Below are positions 20,331 through 30,172 of a stretch of 64,000 nt of DNA, piece by piece (the first letter of the stretch is position 1; each line of letters opens with the position of its first letter). The notes below the pieces were generated by a model. It was not told the origin of the DNA. It saw nothing but the letters and a program-made list of their open reading frames with translations, and did not search any database. The stretch covers positions 2,277,424 to 2,341,423 of the forward strand of contig CAJSYZ010000001.1 in assembly GCA_910574455.1 (NCBI GenBank). The letters are read 5' to 3'. This stretch comes from Trichaptum fuscoviolaceum. Lineage: Eukaryota; Basidiomycota; Agaricomycetes; Hymenochaetales; Trichaptaceae. Made by a program: the position numbers and the translations under genes.

Positions 20331-21284
20331 CTACTGAAAATCCGCTGGGGGCGGGGCTTCGGGATTGTGAACGTTCTTGGCGGCGGGCGTCATGGCGGCG
20401 AATGCGTTCTGTAGCACGGACTGCTGCACATTCTGGACGTACTGTTCCGCCATACGTTTGAGCGTTTCTTCGAACGACTGGAGCGCGGGGGGCGAGGGGC
20501 TCGACGGGGACGTGGATTTCGTAGCCTTTAGGTTTCGGGTTGGCGGTCGCGTTGGGCAATCGCTCACTAAATGGTCTTTCTCTCCGCAGTAGTAGCATAG
20601 TCCCTTACTCCTGCGCTCCCAGCGCACCCTGTCAATCTCCATTGCGTTGGGATCCTTCGTCGAGCTTGCGCCCGCAGTCGGGATCGTACGCGGAGCTGAA
20701 CTAGTGGTGCCGGGATTGCTTGGGGGCGTAGCCGCTGGCTTTGATACTGGTCCATAGGCGTGTGCGAGCCTTAGCTTCTCGTCCGTCTCGGAAACCCAGT
20801 TGACGTAGGCATCGAATTTCATATCCTTCGCCTCTGTGCTGGCGATGTGCTGGCGAACCTGGTCTTTGAGTCCCTTCCGGAACATGTCGAGGTAGATGAC
20901 ATCTGTCGTTGCGTCCTTGGGCCACCCGGTGAGGGCTTGGAGGGCACGGAATTGCGACGCAAACTCGGCGACCGTTCCTGTCTGGCGTAGGCGCATCAGT
21001 TTGTCGGCTGCGGCTTTGTCTGCATCGATTTCCCCGTAAGAGGCGCGAAGGGCGGCGAACAGGGCCTCCAGGCTGGCGGCTTCTGGCGGTGTCGGGATGT
21101 CCTGGAGTCGATCTAGAATAGGTCGTGCCCAGTCTTGCGCCGGCCCCCGCAGTAGCATCAGAGCGAATGCGACCTTGCGGGTTTCGTCTAGTCCCGGATG
21201 TTGTCCGAACAGGTAGAGCTTAATCTGGTGAATCCAGTTCTCCAGCTTGGCTCGTTCGCCTTCGAAGGTGTCGGGAAGCTTCAT
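20331..21284 (-). CDS. Chromovirus gag, capsid and nucleocapsid part
   Basis: 317 codons. The N-terminal two thirds have the Ty3/gypsy capsid-like pattern (LPDTFEGERAKLENWIHQIK, then ALMLLRGPAQDWARPIL, then FASQFRALQAL). The C-terminal part has one CCHC knuckle (CYYCGEKDHLVSDC). The start codon overlaps the stop of the preceding frame as ATGA at 21281-21284. Confidence 0.85.
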   Translation of the reverse strand: MKLPDTFEGERAKLENWIHQIKLYLFGQHPGLDETRKVAFALMLLRGPAQDWARPILDRLQDIPTPPEAASLEALFAALRASYGEIDADKAAADKLMRLRQTGTVAEFASQFRALQALTGWPKDATTDVIYLDMFRKGLKDQVRQHIASTEAKDMKFDAYVNWVSETDEKLRLAHAYGPVSKPAATPPSNPGTTSSAPRTIPTAGASSTKDPNAMEIDRVRWERRSKGLCYYCGEKDHLVSDCPTRPPTRNLKATKSTSPSSPSPPALQSFEETLKRMAEQYVQNVQQSVLQNAFAAMTPAAKNVHNPEAPPPADFQ

Positions 21285-21538
21285 CTTGAGCCCTGCTCCG
21301 CCCCCAGACGGGGAGGCGGGCTGACTGCGATTTGGGCTTCTAACGCCCGGTTGGCGTGCTTGAGCTGGGCGACTGTGTTCTGGACCTGATTGTGTTCGTT
21401 GACTAGCTTGGAGTAGCGCTTTTCGAGGGTGTCGAGGCGATCAAGGATGGGCTGGAGTTTGTCTTCCTCCATCGAGGAGCTAGGGGACGGGAAAGCGAAG
21501 GTGTCTGCGAGTCCTCCCCATTCCTGGTGGGACGACAT
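21281..21538 (-). CDS. Chromovirus gag N-terminal coiled-coil frame
   Basis: 85 codons beginning MSSHQEWGGLADTF, 90 nt after the 5' LTR, with a predicted coiled coil (ILDRLDTLEKRYSKLVNEH). Its TGA overlaps the ATG of the main gag frame. Related elements often have this coiled coil as the N-terminus of one gag protein, so either a frame-shifting mutation or coupled reinitiation explains the split. Confidence 0.65.
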   Translation of the reverse strand: MSSHQEWGGLADTFAFPSPSSSMEEDKLQPILDRLDTLEKRYSKLVNEHNQVQNTVAQLKHANRALEAQIAVSPPPRLGAEQGSR

Positions 21539-21627
21539 CGCGGGTCGGCGGTACGGGTGCGGGGGTAGAAGTAAAGAGCGTGAGGGTGTCGAGTCCGAGC
21601 GGCGGTGAGCCAGCACTTTTGACCTAA

Positions 21628-22456
21628 TGTTACGACCGTCGGGAATTGTAGCGGGAAACAGTTTCGGGAAACTGGAATTCACGACAAGAACCCGCGTTCG
21701 GGAATCTGGATTCGCGACTGGGAACGAGCGTGGGAATTCTGGCGGGAAACGCGCGGGATTCTATCCAGGCGCGTCGCGGGATTCTCAAGGCCAGCTAGGA
21801 CTCTTCACTGCTTTGAACGTCAAGTAAGCGGATCCCTAAGGAAGCACTCCACAAGTAAGTATTGCGCAACTAACTACACAGGAGAAAAGAGAGAGATCGC
21901 ACCTAAGGAAGCACTCCACAAGAGGTCAAAAGTGGGGTGCTCCTTACGATCCTACAGCTATTTATCTACTTCGTAAAGACTGTATAGTTAATCTACGCTA
22001 AGTGTCCTTGCGCAATGCGCACCTATCTACTACAAACGATACATGCTACGACCGCACTGCTAGGCATGTCTATCCCGTCTCTCCAGATGGCTACGGCCTG
22101 TCCGTGGACGTCAGCGTCCGGTCCGGGGCCGCGACTAGCCAGACTAGGTATGCCAGACTGTTGCAGGTCGTCACCTTGAGGTACTAACGGATTAATGAGC
22201 GTATGTTGATAAGTGAATGTACGTGTGCCGTGGCGGGTCGTCGTAAATGAATGTGTGTATGCGTGCATGGTGGTCGGGACGGTGGTGCGGGATAGGTCAC
22301 GTGAGCGGGGGATCTTGCGGGGGATCGTGCGAGTCGGGAAAGGGGTTTCGCGCGGGGAATCCAATGGCGGGATTCTCCCCGCGGGATTGTCTGCTCATGT
22401 CGGGATCCTTGGCGGGAAAGTGCGGGAAATGAGAAAAGGGGCCTGGGATCTCGACA
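21628..22456 (-). repeat. 5' LTR (element orientation) of the chromovirus
   Basis: 829 bp, near-identical partner of 14390-15219. No TGG-initial tRNA-complementary site abuts it. The nearest TGGCTCACCG lies 15 nt inside at about 21603-21612, so the primer-binding mechanism is unclear. Confidence 0.95.
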
Positions 22457-22461
22457 GATAC
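22457..22461. repeat. Target-site duplication GATAC, right copy
   Basis: Follows the CA end of the LTR and matches 14385-14389. Confidence 0.95.
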
Positions 22462-25400
22462 TTGAATGGTGCGCGCCAAATCAATTGTTCCCGGTTTACT
22501 GTAGCATTTTGACACCAAACATTGTGCAGCCACTCCATGCGATGCAGAAGGGAACTTCTTGGAATATGAAGACTCACCCGCTCCGCGAAACGAATCTGCG
22601 TCAAATGACTGGTTTCCCTATTCGTGCCGAGCAGATTTTGAGCTCGCAGATTTTCTCTATCGGGAAGAGCAAATGTCTGCTGGGAACATAACAAAGCTTC
22701 TGGGAATCATGAAGGCTTATCAGCTGATTCAGGCGGCGGAGAATGTAAAATCTTGCGGATGTTCCGAATTGGATGCGACAGAGCCTGACGATGACTTGGA
22801 TCTGGGTTCAACTAGTACGCTACTCGATGGAGATGCGCAAAAAATGTATAACATCATTGATGCTACGAAAGTCGGTGATGTGTCTTGGAAATCCTTTAGT
22901 AACTTCTACACAGACGACAATGGCCAAAAGGTGACAAATGACAATACCGAGTCATGGAAGAGGAAAGAATATGATGTATGGTATCGGGATCCTTTGGAAG
23001 TGATCCGGAATTTGGTGGACAATCCGGCGTTGGAAGGCGAATTCGACTATGTCCCGTTTCGTGAATATCAGCCGAAGGAGGATTCTGATGACAACAAAGA
23101 ACGAGTCTTCAGAAACTACATGTCCGGAAATTTTGCTTGGGAACAGGCTGTAAGTCATAAATCATGCAGCATTCGAAGTTCGAGGAAGTGTTCTGATTAT
23201 CCTTGACTTAGAACAAAATCTACGCCGAAGATAAAGCAGTCCATGGGTCCATGTTTGTTCCGGTGATCTTAGGGAGTGACAAGACAACAGTTTCCGTTGG
23301 AACTGGCAACAACGAATATTATCCGTTATATCTCTCAATAGGAAATGTATCTAACAAGGCCCGGCGGTCCCAAAAGTTGAATACAGTCCAGCTCGTAGCA
23401 TTTCTAGCAATACCAAAGAGTGTGTGTTACAAACTTGAAGTGACCTATTCGATTGTGTTCTGACACTTCAAGTTTGCAGCTGAGCGGCAATACGAAAAGT
23501 CAGATGACTTCCGTCGCTTTAGACATCAAATCTTTCATTCATCTATATCAAGAATCTTGAGTCCACTGAAGACCGCAATGTCTATAAACAATGAACAAAC
23601 CATGCTCCGGTGCCCTGATGGTCACTTGCGTAGGTCGGTTCTCGGACTCGGCTCGTATATAGCCGATTATCCGGAACAGGTGAGTCTATGCGCAATATGC
23701 ACTGGATGGTGCTGCAAGTAAGTATTGTCCTTTCCAAAAATCACATCCGACTCGAGTTCGAGAAAATGGCTTAATGCAGCTACTATATAGATGTACAACA
23801 CCTCACAAGAACCTAGATAATCCGGAATTTGTTACAAATCCTCGAACAAAAGAGCTACACGAACGATTGATAGAACAGGTGGATGACAATAGCATAAGTA
23901 GAGCCACAATTCGTAAGGAGTATGGGTTCCACCAAGATATCGTCGTATGTGTTCCAACTTCAAGTTGTCCATTAGATGCACTTACCGCAACTATGTTCCG
24001 TAGCCCTTCACCAATGATTTTCCGCGTGCAGATATATGCGATCTCATTTCTCCAGACCTACTGCACCAAATCATCAAAGGCGTATTCAAGGATCACCTTG
24101 TTGAGTGGATTTGCCAGAGCTTGACCACGACGGAGCTGGACGTTGTGGATAGAAGGTACCGTCTCTCACAAGACATATATTGCAAATGCCTTTGCTAACT
24201 TCCACGTAGAATAAGAGTTGCTGCTCCCTTTCCTGGACTTCGTAGATTCCCCGAAGGCCGAGGCTTCAAGCAATGGACAGGCAATGATTCTAAGGCACTT
24301 ATGAAAGTATGTGACCTTTCTATCTTGTTTGAGGCGGTGGTTTGCTGATATTTGATGCAATTTGCTTAGGTGTATCTTCCGGCTATCGTGGGCATTGCGC
24401 ACGATGATATGATTCGCGCATTGAGTGCATTTCTGGACTTCTGTTACCTTGTGCGTCGGTACACGATTACAGCCTCAACTCTTGATCAAATAAAAGCCTC
24501 TCTGGATCACTTTCATCAATTTCGGCAAATATTCATAGCCAAGGGCATCCGGGATAACTTCTCACTGCCACGACAGCATGCCATGGTCCACTATCCTACA
24601 ATGATCCCTCTCTTTGCTGCACCGAGCGGGCTGTGCTCATCAATCACAGAGAATAAACACATTTACGCGGTCAAGGAAACATGGCGACGCTCAAACAGAA
24701 ATGATCCTTTGGGTCAGATGATCACAGCAAACGAACGACTAAGTAAACTCATTGCAGCCAGGGCAGACTTCAAAAGGCGTGGAATGCTGGACGATTCGTT
24801 GGCGGAGGCTTCGTGGAGAGCTTTGCGTGATGTTCTGCGCAAGAATATGTCAGAGTCGGAGGAGGATGAAGCTGAGAGGACCTCAAATTGGAGGGAACAG
24901 GTGCAACATCATGGTGCTCCATTGGCAAGGGCAAGCGATGATACAGAGGACTTCTTCGATGACATTGTGGGCAAGAATGAACTCAACGAAATTGCAGACC
25001 TGGAAGATCCCGGGAGCTTAGTGCATGGGCCACAGCATTTTGCGGTTCAAGACATACAACATGCTGAACGCCAGATGCGCTTGGGTGGCAAAAATGACCC
25101 TTTGAGCTTGATGTTAATGGCTTCGAAGCAACGTTAGTATTACTTAGTAACCCATGCTTTTGGTGCTGCACATCTGACTTCTTTGTTGTCATCCTTGCAG
25201 AGTCCAGTACGGTGTACCCTAAGCAGCTCACGGCTCTTGTGGCGATAAAAGGCCATCCAGAGCTCCGAAAACTCCGACAGCTCATTAAAGAATACTTATT
25301 CAACAAGTACGAGAAGCACAACTCCAACTTAAGGGGCTCCTCTGGCAGAGCCGAACCAGCAGTTGAATTGGACATGAGCAATGACTTTTCAATTTTCCAT

Positions 25401-25973
25401 TCAGCCACCGCTTTCTTTGCCTACCATGGCGAATCGATCCCTATAGAACAAGCAATGAGGGAGGTGATCAGGTCCAATCCCTCTTGGCGCGGAAAAGCAA
25501 GACGTGACGCAGTCCTTGTTCGAGTTAATACTCGCAAAAAGGGGTTTGCAGGAATGAGAGTTGCCCGTGTTATGCTTCTTTTTTCCTTCACCGCTAAAGG
25601 GGAGCATCAGAACTGCGCTCTCGTCCAATTTTTCAAGCGTGTTGGAGATTCACCCGACCTCAAAACAAGAATGTGGATAGTCGAACCGGAGTTTGAGTTA
25701 GAGAGCTCTACCGCCCGTGTCGGATGCTGTACTACCGGAGTGAATGGCAGATGTCGCTATCACCGCGACTGCAAGGCTCCGAAGCTATCTGTGATAGATG
25801 TAGGGGACATCCTCCGTTTAGCCCACCTCCTGGGGGTTCCGAAGGGTGATGAATGTCCTCCGAAGTCATTGACACCTGAGGAGTCCCTGGATTTTTATGA
25901 TAAATTCTATGTTAACCGATTTGCTGACATGCACATGCACGAAACATTGTACGAAAGCAGACATTGGCAATGA
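22462..25973 (+). CDS. Plavaka-family transposase, remainder after the retroelement
   Basis: Exons: 22462-22468, 22530-23149, 23212-23419, 23480-23717, 23791-23944, 24004-24155, 24210-24306, 24370-25132 and 25201-25973. All junctions keep frame. Family landmarks in order are NDWFPYSCRADFELADFLY, EQMSAGNI, MYNIIDATKVGDVSW, WYRDPLEVIRNL, NYMSGNFAWEQA, FVPVILGSDKTTVSVGTG, YPLYLSIGNV, RCPDGH, DYPEQV, DLLHQIIKGVFKDHLVEW, FPGLRRFPEGRGFKQWTG, DSKALMKVYLPA, SLPRQHAMVHY, LCSSITENKHI and WRRSNRNDPLGQM. This is a DDE-type DNA transposase family of agaricomycetes related to CACTA/EnSpm types. Only the chromovirus blocks the reading, so the gene was intact until recently. Confidence 0.9.
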
Positions 25974-26607
25974 TAAAGATAAACTCTTCATTTAGTAGCA
26001 CATACTACAAAGTAGATTGAAACCTACAACTTGAAAGTGAGGATATGGCAATTAAAGAAAGAGATGTAAATGAAACAGACCCAGTGCCAGCCTGAGCCAC
26101 TGCTGCTAGTAGTGGCATCATGATCATGATGCCATGCAAGTGTAATCAAGGCATCGACTCTTAGGCTGTTTAACTTCAAGTTGACATCATACTCTTGGCT
26201 TGCTTTCAAGTTCAAGTTGTACAGTTTACACTGGCAATAACATCATGGTATTCATCGTACGAGGTAACAATTATTATCAACAATTCACGAAGTGACATAT
26301 GTAAGGAGAAACAGAAGACACTGGCATAGCTCAGAGATTGTATGGGTAGTTCAAGTCATAGCTTCACCTCGGAGTTCTTAATATTTCCCAGACAACTTTC
26401 GGGGAACGGTTGCTTGTTTTGCCCTGCAACGGCTTGATGGAGAGAAGAGCTAAATGCACTGCAGTGAGCGCATATTAGAGAGTGAAGAGACTTCATCACA
26501 TACATTAATTACTGATCGCTGTGGCCCAACCCATCACTGCATACGATGATAATACCAGAGCTTTTCACAATCCTTCACGTTTTTGCCCGTATTTTGTATC
26601 AGCTCCT
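25974..26607. other. Spacer with cluster-specific palindromic motifs
   Basis: No gene. The tail-to-tail spacer between the transposase and gene C contains CCAGTGCCAGCCTGAG, CTGCTGCTAGTAGTGGC, ATCATGATCATGAT and CTTCAAGTTGACATC, the same word types as in the spacers at 13640-13900, 28800-29660 and 32620-33120. They could be subterminal transposase-binding repeats. Confidence 0.4.
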
Positions 26608-28795
26608 CTAGATAATCGCGAGGCTGCGCGAGGCTGGATGCTGTCGCATTCCATGCACTACACCAATAGAACTTGAAGGAATTGGGGGTACACCGCGTGA
26701 ATCCAGGTTGCGAAACAACGTAGTCATGGCCTGTGCAGCATCCTTTGCAGATTCGCGAGTTTTGGCGTCGCTTGTATGTTTGTGCAAATTGTTAAAAGCA
26801 TCGAGGATTGCGTCAATTGACTCCGCCCGTTGGTGTATTATCTCGTTGAGAAAGCTGCGGATAGGGGCTTCCGATACGCCCATGAGGAGTTTGAATACCT
26901 TTGTGTTGGAGACAATTTCCAACCATCTCCTGACGATTTTAAACCCATTTATCAAGCGGAGGTGAAGAGTGTCCAACGCCCTGAAGGAAGCCTCAATGCG
27001 GTTTGGAAGTGATTTCAGATCCCCTATAACGAGCTGTGATAAAGAAAGAGATGAAAGGCCCTTCGCCTCTTTAAGTACGCGCATGTCGTGATCGTATATA
27101 GCCTCTACTGAGACATTGTCCTGAAACATGGCGTCAACCTTGGTACAAAAACGTAGCGCCAGTTCCCGACTTGCAGTATCCAAACTAGGAAGTTCATCGC
27201 CATCGTCATTGCGACCTGGAGCCGTAAAGAAATCGGGATACAGCTCACGCGCATGTGTTCGGAGTTTCTTATTGCCATCCGTTTCGCCGTATTCATAAAT
27301 GCGAGACACAGCAGGAACCATTACTACAGACCCATCTTCTTCAACGGTGCAGGTAAAATGATCCAGTTTCTGGATCAACGTGTCTACATCAACGATGATA
27401 TCCCAGAGTGCGCGGAGATGGATCTGGAATAATGGCAGGAAGAAATGGAAAAGACGAGAGGGATCCATAGTGGAGAAGTCGGTCTGATTGAACTCCTTAT
27501 CCAAGCCCACATAGAACTCGCGAGGGCGTTCTAGCGTTTTAACATACTGCGCATGTGGTGCATCATTCGTTAATGTATGATAGGTCTTGCCATCTTCTTG
27601 ATCTATGCATGTCATATAGTATCTGAGAAGATGGTCTCTCATGACTTCCAGGAGGCCAGTCCGTCCAACATCGAAGTGATGAAACTGACCGAGACCGCGG
27701 GACTTTGATGCAGAGGAAATGCACTTTTGTATTTCGTCATCATTGAAATCAAGGACGATTGCGGAGGCTTCAAAGAGGAAGTACAGCATAGCATCGAGAG
27801 CCTTCCTTGCTATGACAGCATCGCCTGGTGCTCGGTTCTAACAAGCGTATGTTTTCAGATGACATTCTTTTTAGAAAATTGACATTGTCACTTACTCCGG
27901 ATACACAATCAGTTAGGTGAGTAACCGACGATCTTAATTGGGCTACAGCACTCAAAACAGCCTCCTGCCCTTCTAGGAGCAGCTGAATCGTCTTCTCCAT
28001 AGCATTGAGCCGAACATTCGCATCCTTGTCCGTTTCCAAAGATTGTTTCCCAGGTTCAACCAGCTGTGCGCTAACATGAAGTGCTTCACTGCCAGTGGCA
28101 GGGATGAAGGTTGCCTCAGTACCTTGACTGCCAGTGCTTCCAGTCGGGTGAACCAGGTCAATACGTTGAGTGTTTTCAATAGTCTTGGACGCGTACTCCT
28201 CAAGAGTGGAAATGCCAGCTTCGGTATTATTGATAGCCGTAGTGAGCGACCCGCAATCACTAGGGATCGGATGATGTCTCTTTGATAAACCCCGCGTTGT
28301 CCGAACCTGACTCGCAGGCGAACCTTCAGGCAGGGCACCTCCTATATAACTCTCAGACCGTGCCCGTTTATCATAACGACCCGGGTCGTTGCCTGCACTA
28401 GATGACCTTTTTAAGTTACCAGTGCGACTTGAGCTATTCGAAGCTCCGGAGCCATGACGCTGGAATGGACCCGGGGAACTGGACAGAGCATGTACTGCCG
28501 GAGTAGGTGTTCGACTCTCCGGAGGTGTTGGAGTATTCGGAGTAGTGGCCTTCACCGCTAGCAGGAGAAGACGACTTGGTTCTACACTGGGACCTCTTCC
28601 CGTATTTCCACCACTGGTAGTATCGGGCGGTGGCGGCATGGAGGACACATGCCGAAAGGTGCCTCCGACTCGGAGTCCGACGTAGTCATCCAACCGCGTC
28701 ACTTGGCCTGACAACTGGAGTTGTGACCGCGAGTGAGACGCGGAGTTAAGGGCCCTACTATTGGTGCCGGGTCCGTCTGGGTCTGCATTCTTCAT
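26608..28795 (-). CDS. Gene C: unknown protein with disordered N-terminus and helical C-terminus
   Basis: Two exons, 27896-28795 and 26608-27837, join in phase 0 to 709 aa. I do not recognise a family. Residues 1-180 are Ser/Pro/Thr-rich with basic clusters (KRSSS, KRARSES), probably disordered. Residues 260-300 form a coiled coil (LNAMEKTIQLLLEGQEAV). The second exon is a predicted mostly helical domain beginning APGDAVIARKALDAMLYFLFEASAIVLDF. No catalytic motif, signal or membrane segment is visible. The start is the ATG at 28795, just below an 18-G run. It lies between the transposase and the protease gene in opposite orientation to both, so it may be cargo of the same element. Confidence 0.7.
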
Positions 28796-29671
28796 CTTGT
28801 TCAAGTCTTGAACTTTGGGGGGGGGGGGGGGGGATTGTATTCCTTCCGAGTCCTTTCAAACTTCAACTGGTGCCTGTCTGACTCGGAGTGACCAGTAGCT
28901 GGTATTATGCCAGTGCAGTACTACCAGACTCAGAGGTGACGGAGACTCCAGCTTCAAGTTGCCAAGTCCGAACCGAATAGTAGTAGTTGCCACGGTCACT
29001 GGTGGCACTCAGGGCAGAAGTTCGATCGCAAGACTGAAACACGGACTTGGAGTACTACTAGTAGCAGTCGAGGCAACACTCAGGCTACCGAATAGTAGTA
29101 CTGATAGTAATAGTACTACTAGTAGTAGTAGCCTGTCAGTGAGTATTGAATGCGGTGACTTCAACTAGGAGACTGAAAGATGACTCACCGCCAATACCTG
29201 AGGGACTTAATAAATGGTTTTGGGTGACAGGGACTTCGAGGTGAAAGAGCTTCAAGCTGTTGAAGCGTAAACTTGAAGAAGTTGTAGAGTAAGTAGTACT
29301 AGACACGACACCGTGATGTCGCGCAGTACTGCCAGCCTGAGTGCCAGTGGTAGTACTATGATAAGACTTGGGCATGGGGTACTCAGACTACTGGATTCGG
29401 ATCATGCCAGTGATCCTGCAACTTCAAGTTGAACTTCAGATTAAAAGTCCGACACTGCCAGTGCTACTACTACTACTACTACTAGTAGTAGTAGTAGTAG
29501 TAAGCACTGCCGGTGCCATGGCACTGCCAGCCTGAGTGCCACTGGTTCAAGTTGAAGACGACGCACTCAGTTTCCCACTGCATTCTTTCCCATTTCGTCC
29601 CAATAGTACTACCTATTCATCTTGAACTCGAAAGCACAACAGCAACGACTTCAACTTGAATCAGCATCATG
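28796..29671. other. Palindrome-rich spacer between divergent genes C and D
   Basis: Contains an 18-G run (28818-28835), repeated CACTGCCAGTGC-type and ACTCGGAGT-type words, several TTCAAGTTGAA palindromes, and a near-perfect inverted repeat of (TAC)n/(TAG)n at about 29461-29507 bounded by GTGCT and AGCAC. It separates the 5' ends of C and D and so also holds their promoters. Confidence 0.55.
28818..28835. repeat. G18 homopolymer
   Basis: Eighteen consecutive G residues 22 bp upstream of the gene C start codon. Length may be variable or an assembly artefact. Confidence 0.9.
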
Positions 29672-30172
29672 CTGGCATCATCCAAGCCATCGCGTAGAAA
29701 TCCGATTCCGCGTGAGTCCTACAGCTTTCTACTACGTTCTCCTATACCAGCAGCAATGATTAATGAGGTGATATCCAGCTTCGCCAAGGGAAGGCTTTGA
29801 TTTGATAGAATTGTCTCGGCAGATCACGGGCTTTCGCCCATCCAACGAGGAAAATAGTATTCGATCTGCAAGGCAGAGACTAGAAGGTGTCATCGATGGC
29901 ATATGGCCAGGTGAGTCCTACTTTCTCCTTCGCCGGTAGTCCTGCTTTGTTGACTACTTCTACTCGTGGCAGAGAATCAGAGTATGAGCGGATCAATAGT
30001 GCCTCATAGAACCCCTCGGATGCCAACAAACACTCACACTGGCATGTCGACTCGCGAAGTTGACACTGTCCGACCTGGCAGTACTTCCCCAACTCAGGCG
30101 CCTACGTCGTACAGGCTCACTGTACACTGGCACCAAATCGCGCCACACGAAGGGAAACTATCTCGCCTTTAG

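Larger units (their letters stand above)
14390..22456 (-). mobile_element. Ty3/gypsy chromovirus LTR retrotransposon, recent but damaged
   Basis: An 8067-bp element on the minus strand with LTRs of 830 and 829 bp that begin TG and end CA, flanked by GATAC. Internal order in element direction is a short gag-N frame, gag with a CCHC knuckle, aspartic protease, reverse transcriptase, RNase H, integrase and a C-terminal chromodomain, which places it among the chromoviruses. The two LTRs differ by one indel (G at 14713), so the insertion is recent. Three things interrupt the coding region: an ATGA overlap between gag-N and gag, a 1.3-kb unrelated segment inside protease, and a frame change in reverse transcriptase. 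It sits in exon 1 of the Plavaka transposase. Confidence 0.95.

Noticed and set aside
29461..29507. Triplet palindrome as a CRISPR-like repeat
   Set aside because: No spaced direct repeats with unique spacers; the genome is eukaryotic.
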